64,000 nt of DNA from Oscarella lobularis (GCF_947507565.1 NC_089178.1:1054001-1118000), one strand, 5' to 3'; shown: positions 20,948 to 36,500, counted from the stretch's first letter. Numbers and translations: made by a program. The notes: generated from the letters alone by a model not told the origin.

Positions 20948-21109
20948 GCACTTGCAAACACAGCCTGGGAAGTATCAAGTCTAGAATTATTCTACACAAA
21001 AAATAGAGCTAGGGCACTTATTGTTAGAATAGAAAGGAGGGGAGGAGGGGATCAATTGCATGCACATAGGAGGCTCTGGCCTACTGACAGTATCAACATC
21101 GTTCTCTCA

Positions 21110-24263
<3,154 letters not shown>

Positions 24264-24432
24264 CCTTCGCTGTTGTTCGTTTGGTATTTTGCGCATGCTC
24301 ATTAGTGTGATTGAATTAATTAATACGTTGCGGTCATTAACTAAAGCTAAAACATTTTATTGAGGGATATACTGTATAGTGCAATTTAAACCAGCTGCCC
24401 CGTATAAAATCTATTTATGTTTCTACCTTACG

Positions 24433-25528
24433 TTACATTTCTATGTCCAAGATGAGTGGAAAGTGATCCGATGCGTTGTTCTGAACGATTTGACAGTTTT
24501 TCACTTTGCCTTTCCACTTGCTTGATAGCCAAAAATAGTCAATGCCATACCTAAACATCAGGCAATTGATTTGAGTCGTAGGAAGTGAACGAGTGTCGTA
24601 CTTTGGACTTCTAACATGTGCCGTGAATCGTTTCTCTGGTCGTCCTGCTACGGTCCAAGCATCCCGATACCCTGATTTAGTCAAAAGCTAAAACCAATTC
24701 TTTAACGTATATAATCTTATCCTTCAACGCTAACCTTTGTCACCTTGTGCTCAGGTAGTTCCCAGCGACGACTCTTCCTCTCTTCTATCAGGTCTTCCCA
24801 TTCGTCACTAAGCAAAAAGAGAAAATTGAAGCAAAACAAAGACTAGACAGACTCTCAATGCCTATTTACTCATCATAGTCGGATCTGGTGAGCGAGTTGA
24901 AATCTCCCATTAGTATATGCGGTTTTTTGAGCTGTTTACACCGCTCCAGCAACTTGCCTGCCTGAAGAAGACGCAACTCTTCCGACATGTGATCAAGATG
25001 TGTCTTAGCACAAAAAGAGATCTTCAGCGTGATCTATAAAACCAAATCCAAGTGTCCAGCTCACCACAACGACGACAATGTCAGCCAATTCGCCAAAAAT
25101 AGCACAACGGAGTTCCTGCAGAGGAAGAGTTTCTTTCGAGGAAAACTTGGAGCTAAGCGAGTTGGAAGGTAATTTGCAAACAAAAACGCTTGTCTTACGA
25201 TGAGAGCAATGCATTTCCTAAATATCCATCACCGGAATCTCCGTGTGTCCAATCCTTGAAAAATGTCAGTTTTTCGGCAAACGCCTCGATGACGCAATTT
25301 GGGTGTCCAGGATGTTGCGTTCTGCATCGAGTGACCTGTACATACGAGCAATGGACAATGGAATCGGTGGAGAGCGTCGGTTTCAACCTCGTTGAGTCCC
25401 AAAACGTCGGGTTTCCACGTTCGAACGCAATCGACGACTCGGTCGAAGTTGCAGCGATATTTCTCGTCCTCCCAACCGTGAATATTGAACGTCATCAGAC
25501 GGAACGTCGTCGACGAACCTTCAGCCAT
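24433..25528 (-). CDS. Endonuclease/exonuclease/phosphatase (EEP) superfamily protein
   Basis: The EEP fold includes APE1-like nucleases, DNase I, Mg-dependent sphingomyelinases and inositol phosphatases. The first exon gives TFRLMTFNIHGWEDE (the T-F-N-I/L strand) and WKPDVLGLNEVE (catalytic Glu). A probable intron from about 25,340 to 25,280 joins this to FAEKLTFFKDWTHGDSGDGY and LGNALLS, the Y-x-G-N-x-x-L-S motif. Later exons give HILMGDFNSLTRSDYD (catalytic D-x-N), RYGIDYFWLSSKW (metal-site Asp) and ASDHFPLILDIEM (catalytic S-D-H) before TAA at 24433-24435. All four EEP motifs are intact. The substrate cannot be read from sequence. The start chosen is MAEGSSTTF (25528); MIAT at 25540 is an alternative that would enter the shared promoter. 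Confidence 0.8.
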
Positions 25529-25561
25529 TGTTGCGATCACGTGTCAGCGCTCCCGTACGTA
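25529..25561. promoter_or_regulatory. 33-bp gap between divergent start codons of the EEP gene and TMEM254
   Basis: The gap contains TCACGTG (E-box CACGTG at 25538-25543). With only 33 bp between start codons, the transcription start sites probably lie inside or across each other's leaders. Confidence 0.55.
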
Positions 25562-26076
25562 ATGTCGAATGACGCTTACTTCGAGTTCGTAGGCTTCGTC
25601 TGGTGGGTGCTTGCACTGGGCATGTTCTTGTACGGGGTACGTTGTTCATACACGTAGCCTACATCTCCACCAACTGCCTTCATCTCACAGATTGCCGCTC
25701 TTGCACCCGGCTACTTTCCATACTCCATTCCAGGACTCGGATTTGTAGCTAAATATATGCTTCAACATTATCCGACTCTCTTCCGCTACGGGTAGCGACG
25801 TTCTACACTCTCATTTATGATTATTAATAATAATAATAATAATTCAGATTTTATGGCGCAGTTGTTGTTCACCTATTCGAAGCATTGGCGGCATACTTTA
25901 TTGCTCGGTAGACGAACTGCCTGTTCAAAGTCGTCTTCGTTGTTTTCTATAAGTAGTGTCTCTGCAGGGGAAAGGGACTGAGTGTTGGCGCGGCGTGCAA
26001 ATGGGCCGCTCAGACGCTTCTGTTCGGATTCCCGTCACTTCTCCTGCTGCGAAAATACAAAAAGCACGGCGATTAA
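25562..26076 (+). CDS. TMEM254: TMEM254-like small multispan membrane protein
   Basis: Four exons were read: 25562-25636, 25691-25791, 25848-25907 and 25968-26076 (TAA 26074-26076), with matching phases. The protein has about 114 residues and three hydrophobic segments (FVWWVLALGMFLYG, AVVVHLFEALAAYFIA, and AAQTLLFGFPSLLLL). The region FPYSIPGLGFVAKYMLQHYP followed by the H-x-x-E-A pattern matches TMEM254 (family DUF4499-like). The molecular function of the family is unknown. It ends with a basic cytosolic tail (LRKYKKHGD). Confidence 0.82.
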
Positions 26077-26151
26077 CTAACGGCGTTGCACTAAGGTCGA
26101 TTTGAGTATTCTTTTTGCGATAACACGTTCACTGGGAATACATTTTCCTTT

Positions 26152-29100
26152 TTACTCGTCCACTTCTTCTTTCTTCTCCTCGTCGTCGTCATCGCCATTC
26201 TCCTTTTCCTTTTCCAAGATTGTGATTTTGCCCTACAAAATCAAACTTTCATTTTAATTAAAAGGGGGCTTTATACGCTCTTACTTTTCCAGCGTCCACG
26301 TGCACTGTCATTCCCGTCTAAACACAATAGTTTATGTAGTAGAGCCATACATCATTATTAACTAATTATTTCTACTTTCAATCGTTTCATCAAACCACCA
26401 GACACGCCGACCACTGTCGGCAAACCCAGCTCCCTCGCTACAACAGCAGAATGCGAAAGGAGGCTAACGAGAACAAAACAAAGTCCTACTAGTGGTGCTA
26501 TGAGTCTATAACTCATACCTTCCCCTTTCAATCAGCAATCCTGAGCAAACGGGATAGAGAGGAACCCAGCCGGGATCAGTCCTCGCCGTCACCAGAATCT
26601 CGCCGTTCATTCCACGCGCTTCGTCAATGCTCTTCACAACGCGAACTTTGCCTTGAATCACGCCCGGACAGCAAGCGGTTCCCATCAGAACGTTTGGATC
26701 AGACGAAGCTTGAGCCTTGGGAGTAAATAGGAGAAAGCGTAGTCTAAAAAAAGCAAGTCAAAAATGCTAGCAACCTCGTGTTCTTTGAGAAGATCAAGAT
26801 CTTCAAGTATGGCCGGAAAACCCATGTAGCAGCCAGCTGCTCCGCGTGTCAGAAATCGCTCAGGAGGAGGAAGGGACTAAAAACAGCGCTCAGCCCTGCA
26901 ATGCTTGCGCGTGCATTGAATGTACCTTTCTGTATTCGTCAATTTCCTCTCGACGAATAGCGACAAGACGACGAAGGTTGTTGGTTACAGATCGACCATC
27001 GTTGAACGCATACAGTTCATCGAGAGTCAAATAGAAGATATCCTAAATAAACTTCATCTATCTATCTATCTATCTATCACTCAATTTCTTGATGCGTACC
27101 CCCTTGTCATCCGTTAGTCCCAGTTTTTTCAAATTCAATCCAATCGCACGGAATAGCGAACGGATGATACCCCACAGTTTCGTGCGGGAGAAGCGCAAAT
27201 TTTCACGGTGCTTCACGGCTAGAACACTCATTGAAAACTCTAAATGACTCTGATTATATCTGACCTCTTCTGGTGTGCGAGAGAATCCAATTGAAGAATA
27301 TCCTGTAGTAAAACGGCAACGACTTCGATACGACTTCTTCCGCGTTTGTTTTGATTTCGTGCTCGCGCTTTTCCATCGCGTCAACCGAATAGGAACCAGA
27401 ACGAACGTATCCACACAACGTATCTAAGATGAAACCTAAACGCGCAACGTTCATACTTTTGTGAATGAGTAGAAGTCTCAAACTCGACTCACTCGGATCA
27501 TCGAGCAAAGTGCTCGACTCCAATTTCAGTTCATCAACACATCGAAATCCGTATAAGGTCAGAAAGGTTTTGATGCGATGAGCAACTTCCACCTGACGAT
27601 GCAAAAGTCTTTCACTTCTTTTTCCCTCCTTTTTATCTCTTCTACCTTTTGTCCTTCAATGTCGGCGCCATTCTCGCTGTTGGTGCGACGATTCGACGAG
27701 GCAACTGACGATCGTCGAGCGCGCACTTTTCCTTGAGAGACGTCCGAGTCGCCGCCACTCGGTTCACTGACCGTCTCAATACCGAGCTGATGATTGACGA
27801 GATACGTGAGCTCTTCTCTCTCAGTCAAGAACCATTCTCGCAGAGAAGGACCTAGAGAGCCGCCCAGTGGTCGTATTGTAAATGAAATTCTGAGGGCTTA
27901 GTTCCCCATCTAACCTGACGTGTCAATGTACTGCGCTATGCTCATAAGCATTTTTGTCGGCTTTGTACTTTCGACGTCTCCTTGCCCGCAAAGAAGATCA
28001 TTTTGTAGTGACTGAGCCTACGTAAAGCAGAGCGCACAACATAGTCGCATCGATAACTGCTTCGTTTCTGTTTTTCTCACTTTATCACCATCGCCCTTGC
28101 AGAGAAGAGAGCTGACGAGCTTCTTCAGTATGCCGAAAAAGAGCATGACGTACGTGTCATTGATGACGGGTACCTCCCATCTGTCAATAACGTTCTAAAA
28201 AAGACGAATTACCACTAAACATAAACAAATGAACGCGAGTGGCGAGACTCACCGTCAACAACTTTTTGAAATATTCTATCTGCTCAGTCAGCGACAATTT
28301 TTCAAAGTCAGTTGCTAAGGCTGCCGTGTATTGCTGATTGAAATTTTCAAAGAAACCCTCAACAAGAGCATCAATGCGGTAGACTACATCAGGTTAGCAC
28401 ATAAAGCATTAGAGGATAGGCAAAGGGAAGACCAACGTACTCTTATGTGCTACGCCAGCCCATACTTTCATCTTTGTCCATATGCCATACTTTGGAGCGG
28501 TGTCGCTAATTCGACCCAACTCCTGCTCCAAGTCACCCTCGAGACTCTAGCAAAAAATGCAGACATAAAATTAAAGAGGTGTATATTATCTTTTACCTGC
28601 TTAACTCCCATCATCGTTTCCATGAACTTACCCGTATTGCCAATGGGAATGCAGGCAAGACAGCGATACCAATTCATGAGATTGTAGTAGATGTTCCCGC
28701 GAACGTAGCCGAGCATGTTTCGCAAAAACGGCTTGTGCCGTTTAACTACCGTCTCGGGAACGCCAGCAACCAAGAGAGACAAAGTATAAACCTAAATAAA
28801 ATTGTACTAATTAAATACGTCATAAAATTGAACTAATTAAAGCAACTGCCCTGCCGTATACGTAGGAAGCAAAGGAGAACGTCAGAGGCGTTGTGACCCC
28901 GCTGTACGACTCCACAATGTTGGAATTGTCCCACAGAGTGGGCAAAGATCCGACTGCAGACAGATTGAAGAAGCACGAAGGTGGAAGGGTCACAATGGGC
29001 CTCGTTTGCAGACAATAGAGAACGCCTAGAAAACACTGGGTGTCCAAAACAGATCTTACAGTTACAGAAGTATGTATGTATATGCACTATAATGATTCTG

Positions 29101-30225
29101 CAGATGAATGCCTATGTTACCTTTCTCGAATCCGTACTCAAAGTCCTGAGGACGACCCAGTTCCCGTTCGAGAGCTGTGATGAGTTGACAGATTTCAACT
29201 GCTTGTTCGTCAGTCAATACGGATTTCTCTTTTTTATCCGCGGCAACAGGAGCCTAATATGAGCCAAGTTCTCTTTTTCCGAAAAGGCTCTCTCTCTCTC
29301 TCAATTCGCGCATACCTTTTCAACTCCTCCGCCTTGAGCCTGCAAGAATTGATAATCTTTCTCAATAAGCGTCTTTGTGACTTTAAGAGTATCGCGATTG
29401 ACCTAAAAATAACGAAGACGACATGCATAAATTTCTAAAATCCAGCCTCCTATTCACCTCGTAGCTGTCTGATGACAGTTCGCCGCCGACGAGACCCTCC
29501 CCCAGTCCGTAAACGGCTTCAACATACGAACTATTCGACGACATGGGCTTCAGCGGATGTCTCGAGAAGGCGACGCCGCTGTATTCCGAATTGACCATGA
29601 CCTGCAAAAAACCAGTCATCGGCATTTTCACTTCATTTTTTTCCCCTCACCTGAACGACGACGGCCATTTTGACGCCAGCCAACGGCAATCCGCAATCCT
29701 TTCGATGCTGCATGACGCGCGCCGAGAAGCACGAAGCCCAGCAACGTCGCACGGCGCCGCGCACTTGTTCGGCGCCGCGCTGAAAGAGATACGTCTCGAA
29801 TTGACCGGCGAACGAGTGCGCGGCGCTGTCTTCATCGGTTCCGCTCGATCGAACGGCGACGAAATGATCGACGAAGGGACTGCGATCGAGACGCGACGCG
29901 ATTTCGCTTTCGAGCGCGTCGGGAAGCGGCGACGATTCGAACGCCGCCTCGACGGCCGTCGCCGCGCGTTCGAGATCGTCGTCGACGCGTAGAAGCGATT
30001 GGAGATCGCTTTTCTGCGAGACCGGGCTGCGTTTTAGGGCGATAGGAAGTTCGGACTCTTTGTTATTACTTCGACGAACGCGTCGAACGCGTGTGTCGTG
30101 ACGCAAAACCACGGCGGGACGTTGCAGAAAGCGAACTGGCTCAAGCGCCACATGTTCGTCGCCTTTCCGCCGGCTGTGGCGGATAGATTCGCTCCGTTGC
30201 TTGACGAGTCGACAATCAGTGCCAT
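26152..30225 (-). CDS. PEP-synthase / rifampicin-phosphotransferase-like dikinase
   Basis: The architecture is that of PEP synthase-related and rifampicin phosphotransferase-like dikinases. The N-terminal ATP-grasp domain (PPDK_N) starts GGKATNMWRLSQFAFCNVPP and contains FVAVRSSGTDEDSAAHSFAG followed by QFETYL, then NSEYSGVAFSRHP and YGLGEGLVGGELSSDSYEVN. A long helical middle domain includes LPTLWDNSNIVESYSGVTTP followed by LTFSFASYVYGRAV. A C-terminal swivelling phosphohistidine domain has LVTARTDPGWVPLYPVCSGL and GSLLSHSAVVARELGLPTVV, with the catalytic His in LSHS. The PEP/pyruvate TIM barrel of true PEP synthase is absent; the protein ends soon after in an acidic tail (TAA 26152-26154). 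Many spliceosomal introns show it is resident in a eukaryotic genome. Natural substrate in animals is unknown. It is head-to-head with SMKR1. Confidence 0.85.
27055..27078. repeat. (ATCT)n microsatellite in an intron of the dikinase gene
   Basis: About six ATCT units lie between two exons of the dikinase-like gene. Confidence 0.92.
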
Positions 30226-30411
30226 GGTCGACTTATGCGCGATGAATGCCTGTTGTACTTCCGCTCGAGTCTTCCGGGATCTTTGTTTGATATCTAGCTA
30301 CACGAATATTGATTACGGTTGCCTAGAGACTGCTTCGAGGTTGGCCGTTCTTCACCTGGAACCGCGTCGAGATCCCGCCGTCGCTAATAAGCAGATGACA
30401 ATTTACGCGTA
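30226..30411. promoter_or_regulatory. Divergent promoter region, dikinase-like gene (-) and SMKR1 (+)
   Basis: There are 186 bp between the start codons. No E-box or TATA box was seen. Shared promoter is inferred from spacing. Confidence 0.4.
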
Positions 30412-30871
30412 ATGGTAAGTCGTGGGCCCGCATAAGCGAAAGGGAGTACGGCGCTGATGAGTCGAAACTCCCCGTGTCTCTGAAAGAAGACGAGTAGAAC
30501 GCTTGATTGAACTATGGGGCGTTTTGTGAACTTACTTCGAAAGCTTTTTCGTCTGTACCTCTTCGATTTTCTCCGTTTTTCGTTGTACGTAGCCTGTGAA
30601 GAAAAAGTCAGCCGGAAAAAGTACGAAAAAGGCCGGTACCAGTGGAAAGGGAAAGAAAAAAAAGAAGGGATCGGGTGGAAAGAAAAAGAAGTCGAAGAAG
30701 GCAACGACGAAAAAGGACCCAGTCAAGCCCCCTGATCCATTCAGTCCTGCAGCGGTCAAAAATGCTTACTACATATGCCACACGGCCGTAGACTTTCTAG
30801 AGAAGCGAGGGTTTAGTTGGCCTGAGAAGCCTAAAACGAAAAAGAAAGGAAAAAAGAAGAAGAAAAAGTAG
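30412..30871 (+). CDS. SMKR1: Small lysine-rich protein SMKR1, with an ATG-only first coding exon
   Basis: The first coding exon contributes only the ATG (30412-30414), followed at once by GTAAGT. The second exon, 30593-30871, begins CCTGTGAAG after a TAG acceptor, giving MPVKKKSAGK, which mirrors the human start MPAKGKK. The core PFSPAAVKNAYYICHTAVDF followed by LEKRGFSWP matches the family motif L-S-P-A-A-M-x-N-x-Y-Y-I-x-H-x-x-x-x-x-L-x-x-R-G-F-x-W-P. It is flanked by long lysine runs. The human protein is a small cilia/sperm-associated protein of unknown mechanism. An alternative start at MKKKSAGK inside exon 2 is possible but would lose the conserved M-P. Confidence 0.85.
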
Positions 30872-31208
30872 ACATGTGCGATTTGATTTTTTGTTTTTTC
30901 TATAAGGCGTGGCTTGATTTCTGTAAGACTTGGAGAGCTTAGGTACACCGAGTGTATGTAGTAGTAATAATAATAATAATAATAATAATGACGATATGAC
31001 GAATTAGAAACAGACTATATATAGAAACTTCATGCAATTGCAGGCTAGTTGCGTTTTTTTACTCTAATAGTAACTACGGATAGGAAATTTTGCAAACGGA
31101 CAACAGAGGAAGGGACACGTTATCATCACTTACTGTAGCACTAGCACAACAATGACACGGAGACAATTCGCTCTCCCTCATCAAAAAACGGCTAATAAGT
31201 TATCCTCA
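30872..31208. other. Convergent intergenic region between SMKR1 and NRF1
   Basis: 337 bp with an (AAT)n microsatellite at about 30964-30989 and otherwise AT-rich sequence. No gene was recognised. Confidence 0.7.
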
Positions 31209-33333
31209 TCACGAGGATTCCAGTGTAACAACTTCTATTGATTCGCCGGACTGCGGAACGACGACGGTCTCGCCGGGAAAGGCGGCAGTGGTACCCAGTG
31301 CAGTAGAATCATCCTAAAAAAACAACAGTTTTACGACTGCTTTGTATCCTCCGCCTCCTCCTCTGCCTTGCCTGTACAACTCCTACCAAAACGTCGGCAG
31401 CGCCTGCTGATTCTGACGATTGCGTCGTTGCAGCCTGACCATACGCGTGCGCGAGAGCGTCAATGGAAATCGTCGCCGAGCCGGACTGGCTCAAACTCGT
31501 CGTTCCTCCAATCAGCACAGCCGTTCCCGCTGGCAGGTCAACGATATCAGACGGATCAATGACTTGCGTTGCGTCGGCGGTGCCCGTAGCCGACGAAACG
31601 ACAATCGCCGGATCGCCAGACGAAGCGAGAACTTCCGTCGTGATATGCGTACTCCCGCCGGAATCAGTCACGGGCGCGGCAGCCGGTCCGTCGACTTGAT
31701 TGACAGCCTCATTGATGGTCGATGAGCCGTTGCTGTTGCCACCGACGAGAACAGCTTGCGCTTGAGCCTGGGCGACAATCGCCGCCGTGTTGGGATCGGA
31801 CAAATCAACGGCTAAATAGGAGATCGTCCCGTCTGTGTTGATTTGCTGGATGAGCTGCGTATTGGGCGGAAGCTGCTGGAGCTGCTGCGCTGTCAGCCCG
31901 GGAACGACAGACGGGTTATCGTGAATGATGACGGCCGCTTCGCCGACGTCGCCGCCGACGCCGCGATTCAGGCCGGCGCCCGTCGCGCGTCTTTTCGCAC
32001 TCGGCTCATCCGATCCGTCACTCATCTCCGGGAGGAGATCCAATCGGCCGTGATGCGCGTAACAATTGCGTATGATCTGTCGCAGGACCTCCGTCCACGG
32101 AACGCGCGACTTCTCCTCTTCGGGACGCACGTCGCTGCGCACGTTCTGCCAGGGAACGCCGGCGGGCCACCAGCTGGGACGCAAGTCGTCTTTACCCCAA
32201 CCGGGTTTGGGACGCTCGACGGAATATTTGAGCATGATCGGTATGAAAGTGCGTAGCTGGGCTTGCGTCATCTTATCTAACGGTGTCGGTATGCCGTCGC
32301 AGACGAGTGGCGGCAATTCGTGGAGACTCGCGTCTTGCACGACGGGCGGCGGCGCTTGTCGTTGCAACGTGTTGTCGAGCCGACTCACCAAGACGTTCTT
32401 TCGTTTCATGACGGCCATTTCGAGTTGAGGCGAACCGAACACCTTGATCTGACCGCTCTGATTCGGCGTGTTCATCTTCGACGGCACGAACGTCACGACG
32501 ACGGCCTGCTGACCGATGCGCGCGCAAAACTCGTCGACCGTCGCGCGCAACTTGCGCAGAAGACGCGTCTGTTGTCGCCGACGCACGGACGGATTCGTCT
32601 CGAACGTGTACGTCTCGTCGTTATGACGACGCTTCCGGGTGGTGGCGACGGCAGCAGCGGCGGCAACCCCCACGGGACCGGCAGCGGCTAATTGAACGGT
32701 GACGTCATTAGAATCGACGAGCAAGTCGGACTGATCCAACGACGACGCATTCGCGCTCATTCCGCCGCCGCCGCCGTCGTCGTCATCGTCGGACGAAAAA
32801 TCAGAAAAATCATCGATGTCGCCAGGCGTCGTCGTCATTGTCGTCGTCGTCGTCGTCGCGGTGCCGCCGGCTATCGTGTACAAATTCGAATTCGCTGGCG
32901 TTTTCGAAGCGGCGACGAGTCGCGGCTGGGACGGAGTCGACGTATAAGGACCGGCGGCAAGAATTCGAACGATCGTAGGCGTCGTTGTCGTTGTCGACGT
33001 CGTCGGTTGGTCGAGTCTCGTTTCGGCGATGGCTGCCGCGTCGGTTGTGAGTCGGAGGACGTCATCGGTCGTTGGAGCGGTCGTAGCCGTTGGGATTTCG
33101 TTTGTCGTTACTGCGACCGTTGAGACGATCGCTTCGATTGCTGCCGAGTCGACGAGGGCACCGCCGGCGGTCTCGACCGCCCCCAATTGATCGACGTCGG
33201 TTGATGCATGCGTAGAAGCCATCGCTTCGGCGCAGGTCTCCTTTTCGTGACGATCGCCGAGCTTGCGCGGCCCGAACCAATATGGCGGAGAGCGATTGCG
33301 CTTGCTTGGTTGATCACGTGAAATAGACGTCAT
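31209..33333 (-). CDS. NRF1: Nuclear respiratory factor 1 (NRF1) transcription factor
   Basis: NRF1 is a homodimeric transcription factor that binds GC-rich TGCGCATGCGC-like sites and drives mitochondrial and housekeeping genes. A long exon (31387-33333) holds the conserved AAAGPVGVAAAAAVATTRKR, the nuclear localisation/dimerisation region RRRQQTRLLRKLRATVDEF, and the DNA-binding domain (DKMTQAQLRTFIPIMLKYS, KPGWGKDDLRPSWWP, WQNVRSDVRPEEEKSRVPWT). A glutamine/alanine-rich activation region follows. An intron (31314-31386) joins the terminal exon, which ends SGESIEVVTLESS, like the human E-V-V-T-L-E-Q end, with TGA at 31209-31211. The long exon appears to continue past the splice donor but that reading loses this ending. 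The true start may be MASTHAST near 33222 rather than 33333, because the sequence between carries promoter-like E-boxes. Confidence 0.92.
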
Positions 33334-33347
33334 TTGGTAATCACGTG
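33315..33347. promoter_or_regulatory. E-box / CRE / E-box cluster at the NRF1 start
   Basis: CACGTG at 33315-33320, ACGTCA at 33327-33332 and CACGTG at 33342-33347 lie within 33 bp. If the downstream NRF1 start is used, the whole cluster is 5' of the coding region. Confidence 0.5.
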
Positions 33348-33553
33348 TGTTGCGTTGGCGGCAACTTCAAGAAATCTTGGGACTTGTAAAACGAAAGCTA
33401 CGCGTCTCCTACTATGAATTGAGGACCGATTGGCAAAAGATTTTGATTACTATGACTGCATTTGGCACTTTCTTATTAATTAATTAACCCAACTCAAAGA
33501 AAGAAAGAAAGATACCACTATGAGTAATCGCAACAGCTAAAACGCAACAACAA

Positions 33554-36500
33554 TTACGGACTTCTGGAAGCGAATCCTTTCTTAATCAACATCTCTTTTA
33601 CAGAGACGTCTCTGGCCCCAGTTGTGTCATAAAGGTCAACGGTAAGAACGTTTTCTTCATTATTTCTAGACATTTCAAACAAATAATGATTCTCGTATAG
33701 CAAACAAGCGATGATTGTACTTTGAGTGAATAAAAGCAACTAGCCCCTTATCCTTGGTGTGTTCGAGAAAGTAGTTCCTAAACAATCCAAGATTTCAACT
33801 CCACATTTTTTTCCTTTTACGCAAAGTACTGTACATTGATGCTATAGACCAGTCGTGTCCCTTAGAAGGAGTAACACCGTGAAGTTTGAATCTAACGGCC
33901 AACATAGGACAATGATTGAAGACTGGATTGAGAGCTGAAATGCGTTCTTCTTCCAAAAGCTCCGTGTTGCCATAGTCAACATAAAACACCTTTCAAAAAA
34001 ATCTAAAGCAACGAAAATTTATCAAACGCTACACTTGCCTTAAGCACGGGTCCTCTGCGAGACAAAATCAGTCCCCGATACCACCGGTTGTCAACTTTTG
34101 ACCGCGCAGCAACTGCTCCGCCAACGTCCGCATTTAGATAAGGACTGCCGTTGATTCTATGTTCCCTTCAAAACAAGAAAGTTAGAAAAGACACACAAAG
34201 TCCATTTTATCAACCAACTAACTTCAACAGTCCGAGAAAATCTTTAGCGTTGGAACTAAGCCAACAAGCTTCGCCATCGTTTTCTTCACAAAAAGAAAAC
34301 ATAAATTATCCGGCATTTAATTGAAACTTACCACGTATACTACGATTTTCTGGTGTCTTCAATATAAGAAGCAGCTGGCCATAGAAGTACTCCGGACTGG
34401 CGAACGCAGTGATAACAATCGAAACGTACGACTCCACCGGAGGTAGGCCAAGAGACCGACAGTTAAAGTGAGTTCCAGTAACGAATCGATCTAGAGTAAA
34501 GGACGCATGTGCACCATGTCTTAGAGAGAAACTATAGTCGCGCACCGGCCATAGAATGAACGTAACGGCAGGAACTGCCTCGAGCACAGCCCCCGCGTAG
34601 ATAATAGCGACAGATTGGCTTTTGAGTTGGAAGCGAAGCTGAGGAAATACTTTGAATCAGCGCGTGTGCACGCAACGAATCATCTCCTACGTACCGCATC
34701 CGTGCAGAGCGACGCCTAAATCGCTTGAAACGCCGTAAAAATTTTGCTGCGAGACGGCGTCGTTTTCGATTGGATTCCATGTCGATAGAGTCTCATTGCT
34801 ATTATCTGAAATAGCGCTGCTCGCCGAAGGAGAGGAAATCTCTGCAAATGCATGTTCTGTGTGTACAGGCCCTATATATATATGCATGTACCTTTCGTTT
34901 CATCGTCGTTGACGAAAACGCGCGTCGACGTAGCAACGCCGGCGTCTACCAACAGCTGATTGAGACAAATCGTCTCGTCGTCGCCTTCAGTTTGAACATA
35001 TACGTGAAGAGAAAGCCGACGTTCATTTCCAGCGAGACAATAGCCTATAAGAAAAAAAATGCACAAATCACACCAAAGGAAAACGGACTCACTCTTTACG
35101 ACAGATCCATAGAGAACCTCGCATTCGGACGTCCACTTTCGAAACAGCTCAATAGCCTCGTCGCTCCACGAAGGCAGAGAAGATTCATGCCCAGCAGGAC
35201 GAACGTCAGCCAACGAGCACAAAATCGCCTGCTTGCCGAGCTTCGCGAACTCGACATCCAAAGGATAGACGCTCTCTAGAGGAACGACTTCGACAAGACC
35301 ACAGTCAACAAGACGCATTCGAACGTCGTCGTCGCTCTTATCGAGAACGATTCCTCGACACCACTGCTTCTCCAACGTGGACCACACTGCATAAGCAGAA
35401 CCGGTTTGAACATCGATGAGCGCGCGGTCTTTCGTCGTCGTCGTCGCCGCCCGTTCGTAATGCTCCGTCATTGCCGCTAAGAGATCGTCGAATAGATGCG
35501 TGTCGTCGTTGAGGAGGTGAATGTGGAATTCGTCCGGAGAGCCGGGGGATGCAACGATTAGGGGAAATTTGCGTTCGCCCACTTCGGGAACGATTGCTGG
35601 CTCTTTCAAAAGAGGCGACCGAGGAAAGTTTTGAAGGCGAGTTGAATGCCGCTGCAGTAGAGAAAAGGCCATTTCTCCGAGCACATCGCGCCAGCCCTTT
35701 AACTCGCTTCCCGACTTGAGTTGAAGATTGACGAGTGTCGGTTCGCTCGGTTGCCTGGCAGCCAGCACTTGGCAAGAAACGTTTTCGTTGAGAAAAGCGC
35801 GAGAAAACAAGTCGCTGGCGTCGTTCCACGGCGACGAGGCGAGACAACAGCGTTGGGCAAAAGGCGGAATTGACTGGTATTTCGGCTTGAGACGACGAAC
35901 CTTAGCAAGAGTCAGCAATTCTCGAACGCCAATGTCAAGAAAGAAAACGTCAATCATAAGAGGACTCTGTTCAACTGAAGAAGCTGCAGGAACTAAAAAA
36001 CAAAAAAAAGAGATTGTCACTTCTTTGCGCTGCTATGCAGTTACTCACCTTCAATAACGTCTTGCACAATCGCGCGATGCCAGGTGCCGTTCAAAGAACA
36101 CGTGGCCGCACACATCTCGCCCTTTGACAAAACAGGAGGAAGAGAAGGAATTTTCCTATAAAAAAAATAGAAACAGACGGGCAAATTCGACGAGAGCGCG
36201 TACTGTAGCGACGCCAACAGCCGATCGAGTTTATTGCACGATCGCTGAATCCAAAAACTAGAAGGACCAGCTTCAACAGCAGTGACTATAGCGTCGAATT
36301 CATCCACAGCAGAAATCGACGACGAACACGAGTCGGTACAGTCTGCAAGGGAAGGCAACGGCGTCGATTGATCACTCAATCCAACGCTGAGATTCATTGC
36401 TGTTGTCGTTTCAGTAGCAATGTCACGCTTTTCTAAAAGACACGTCACTTAGAATCTATTCTCTAAGTCTCATTACCTTGAGTTGGTGCTCTGATCATCA

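Noticed and set aside
30034..30412. Plus-strand frame opposite the start of the dikinase gene
   Set aside because: Mostly antisense to the first dikinase exons; no similarity and no splice to SMKR1 that keeps it open.
31309..31386. Read-through end of the long NRF1 frame (basic QRRRRR tail)
   Set aside because: Splicing at 31386 gives the conserved NRF1 ending; the read-through tail is intron sequence.
32692..33123. Plus-strand arginine-rich frame opposite NRF1
   Set aside because: Antisense shadow of the NRF1 coding exon caused by GC-rich codons.
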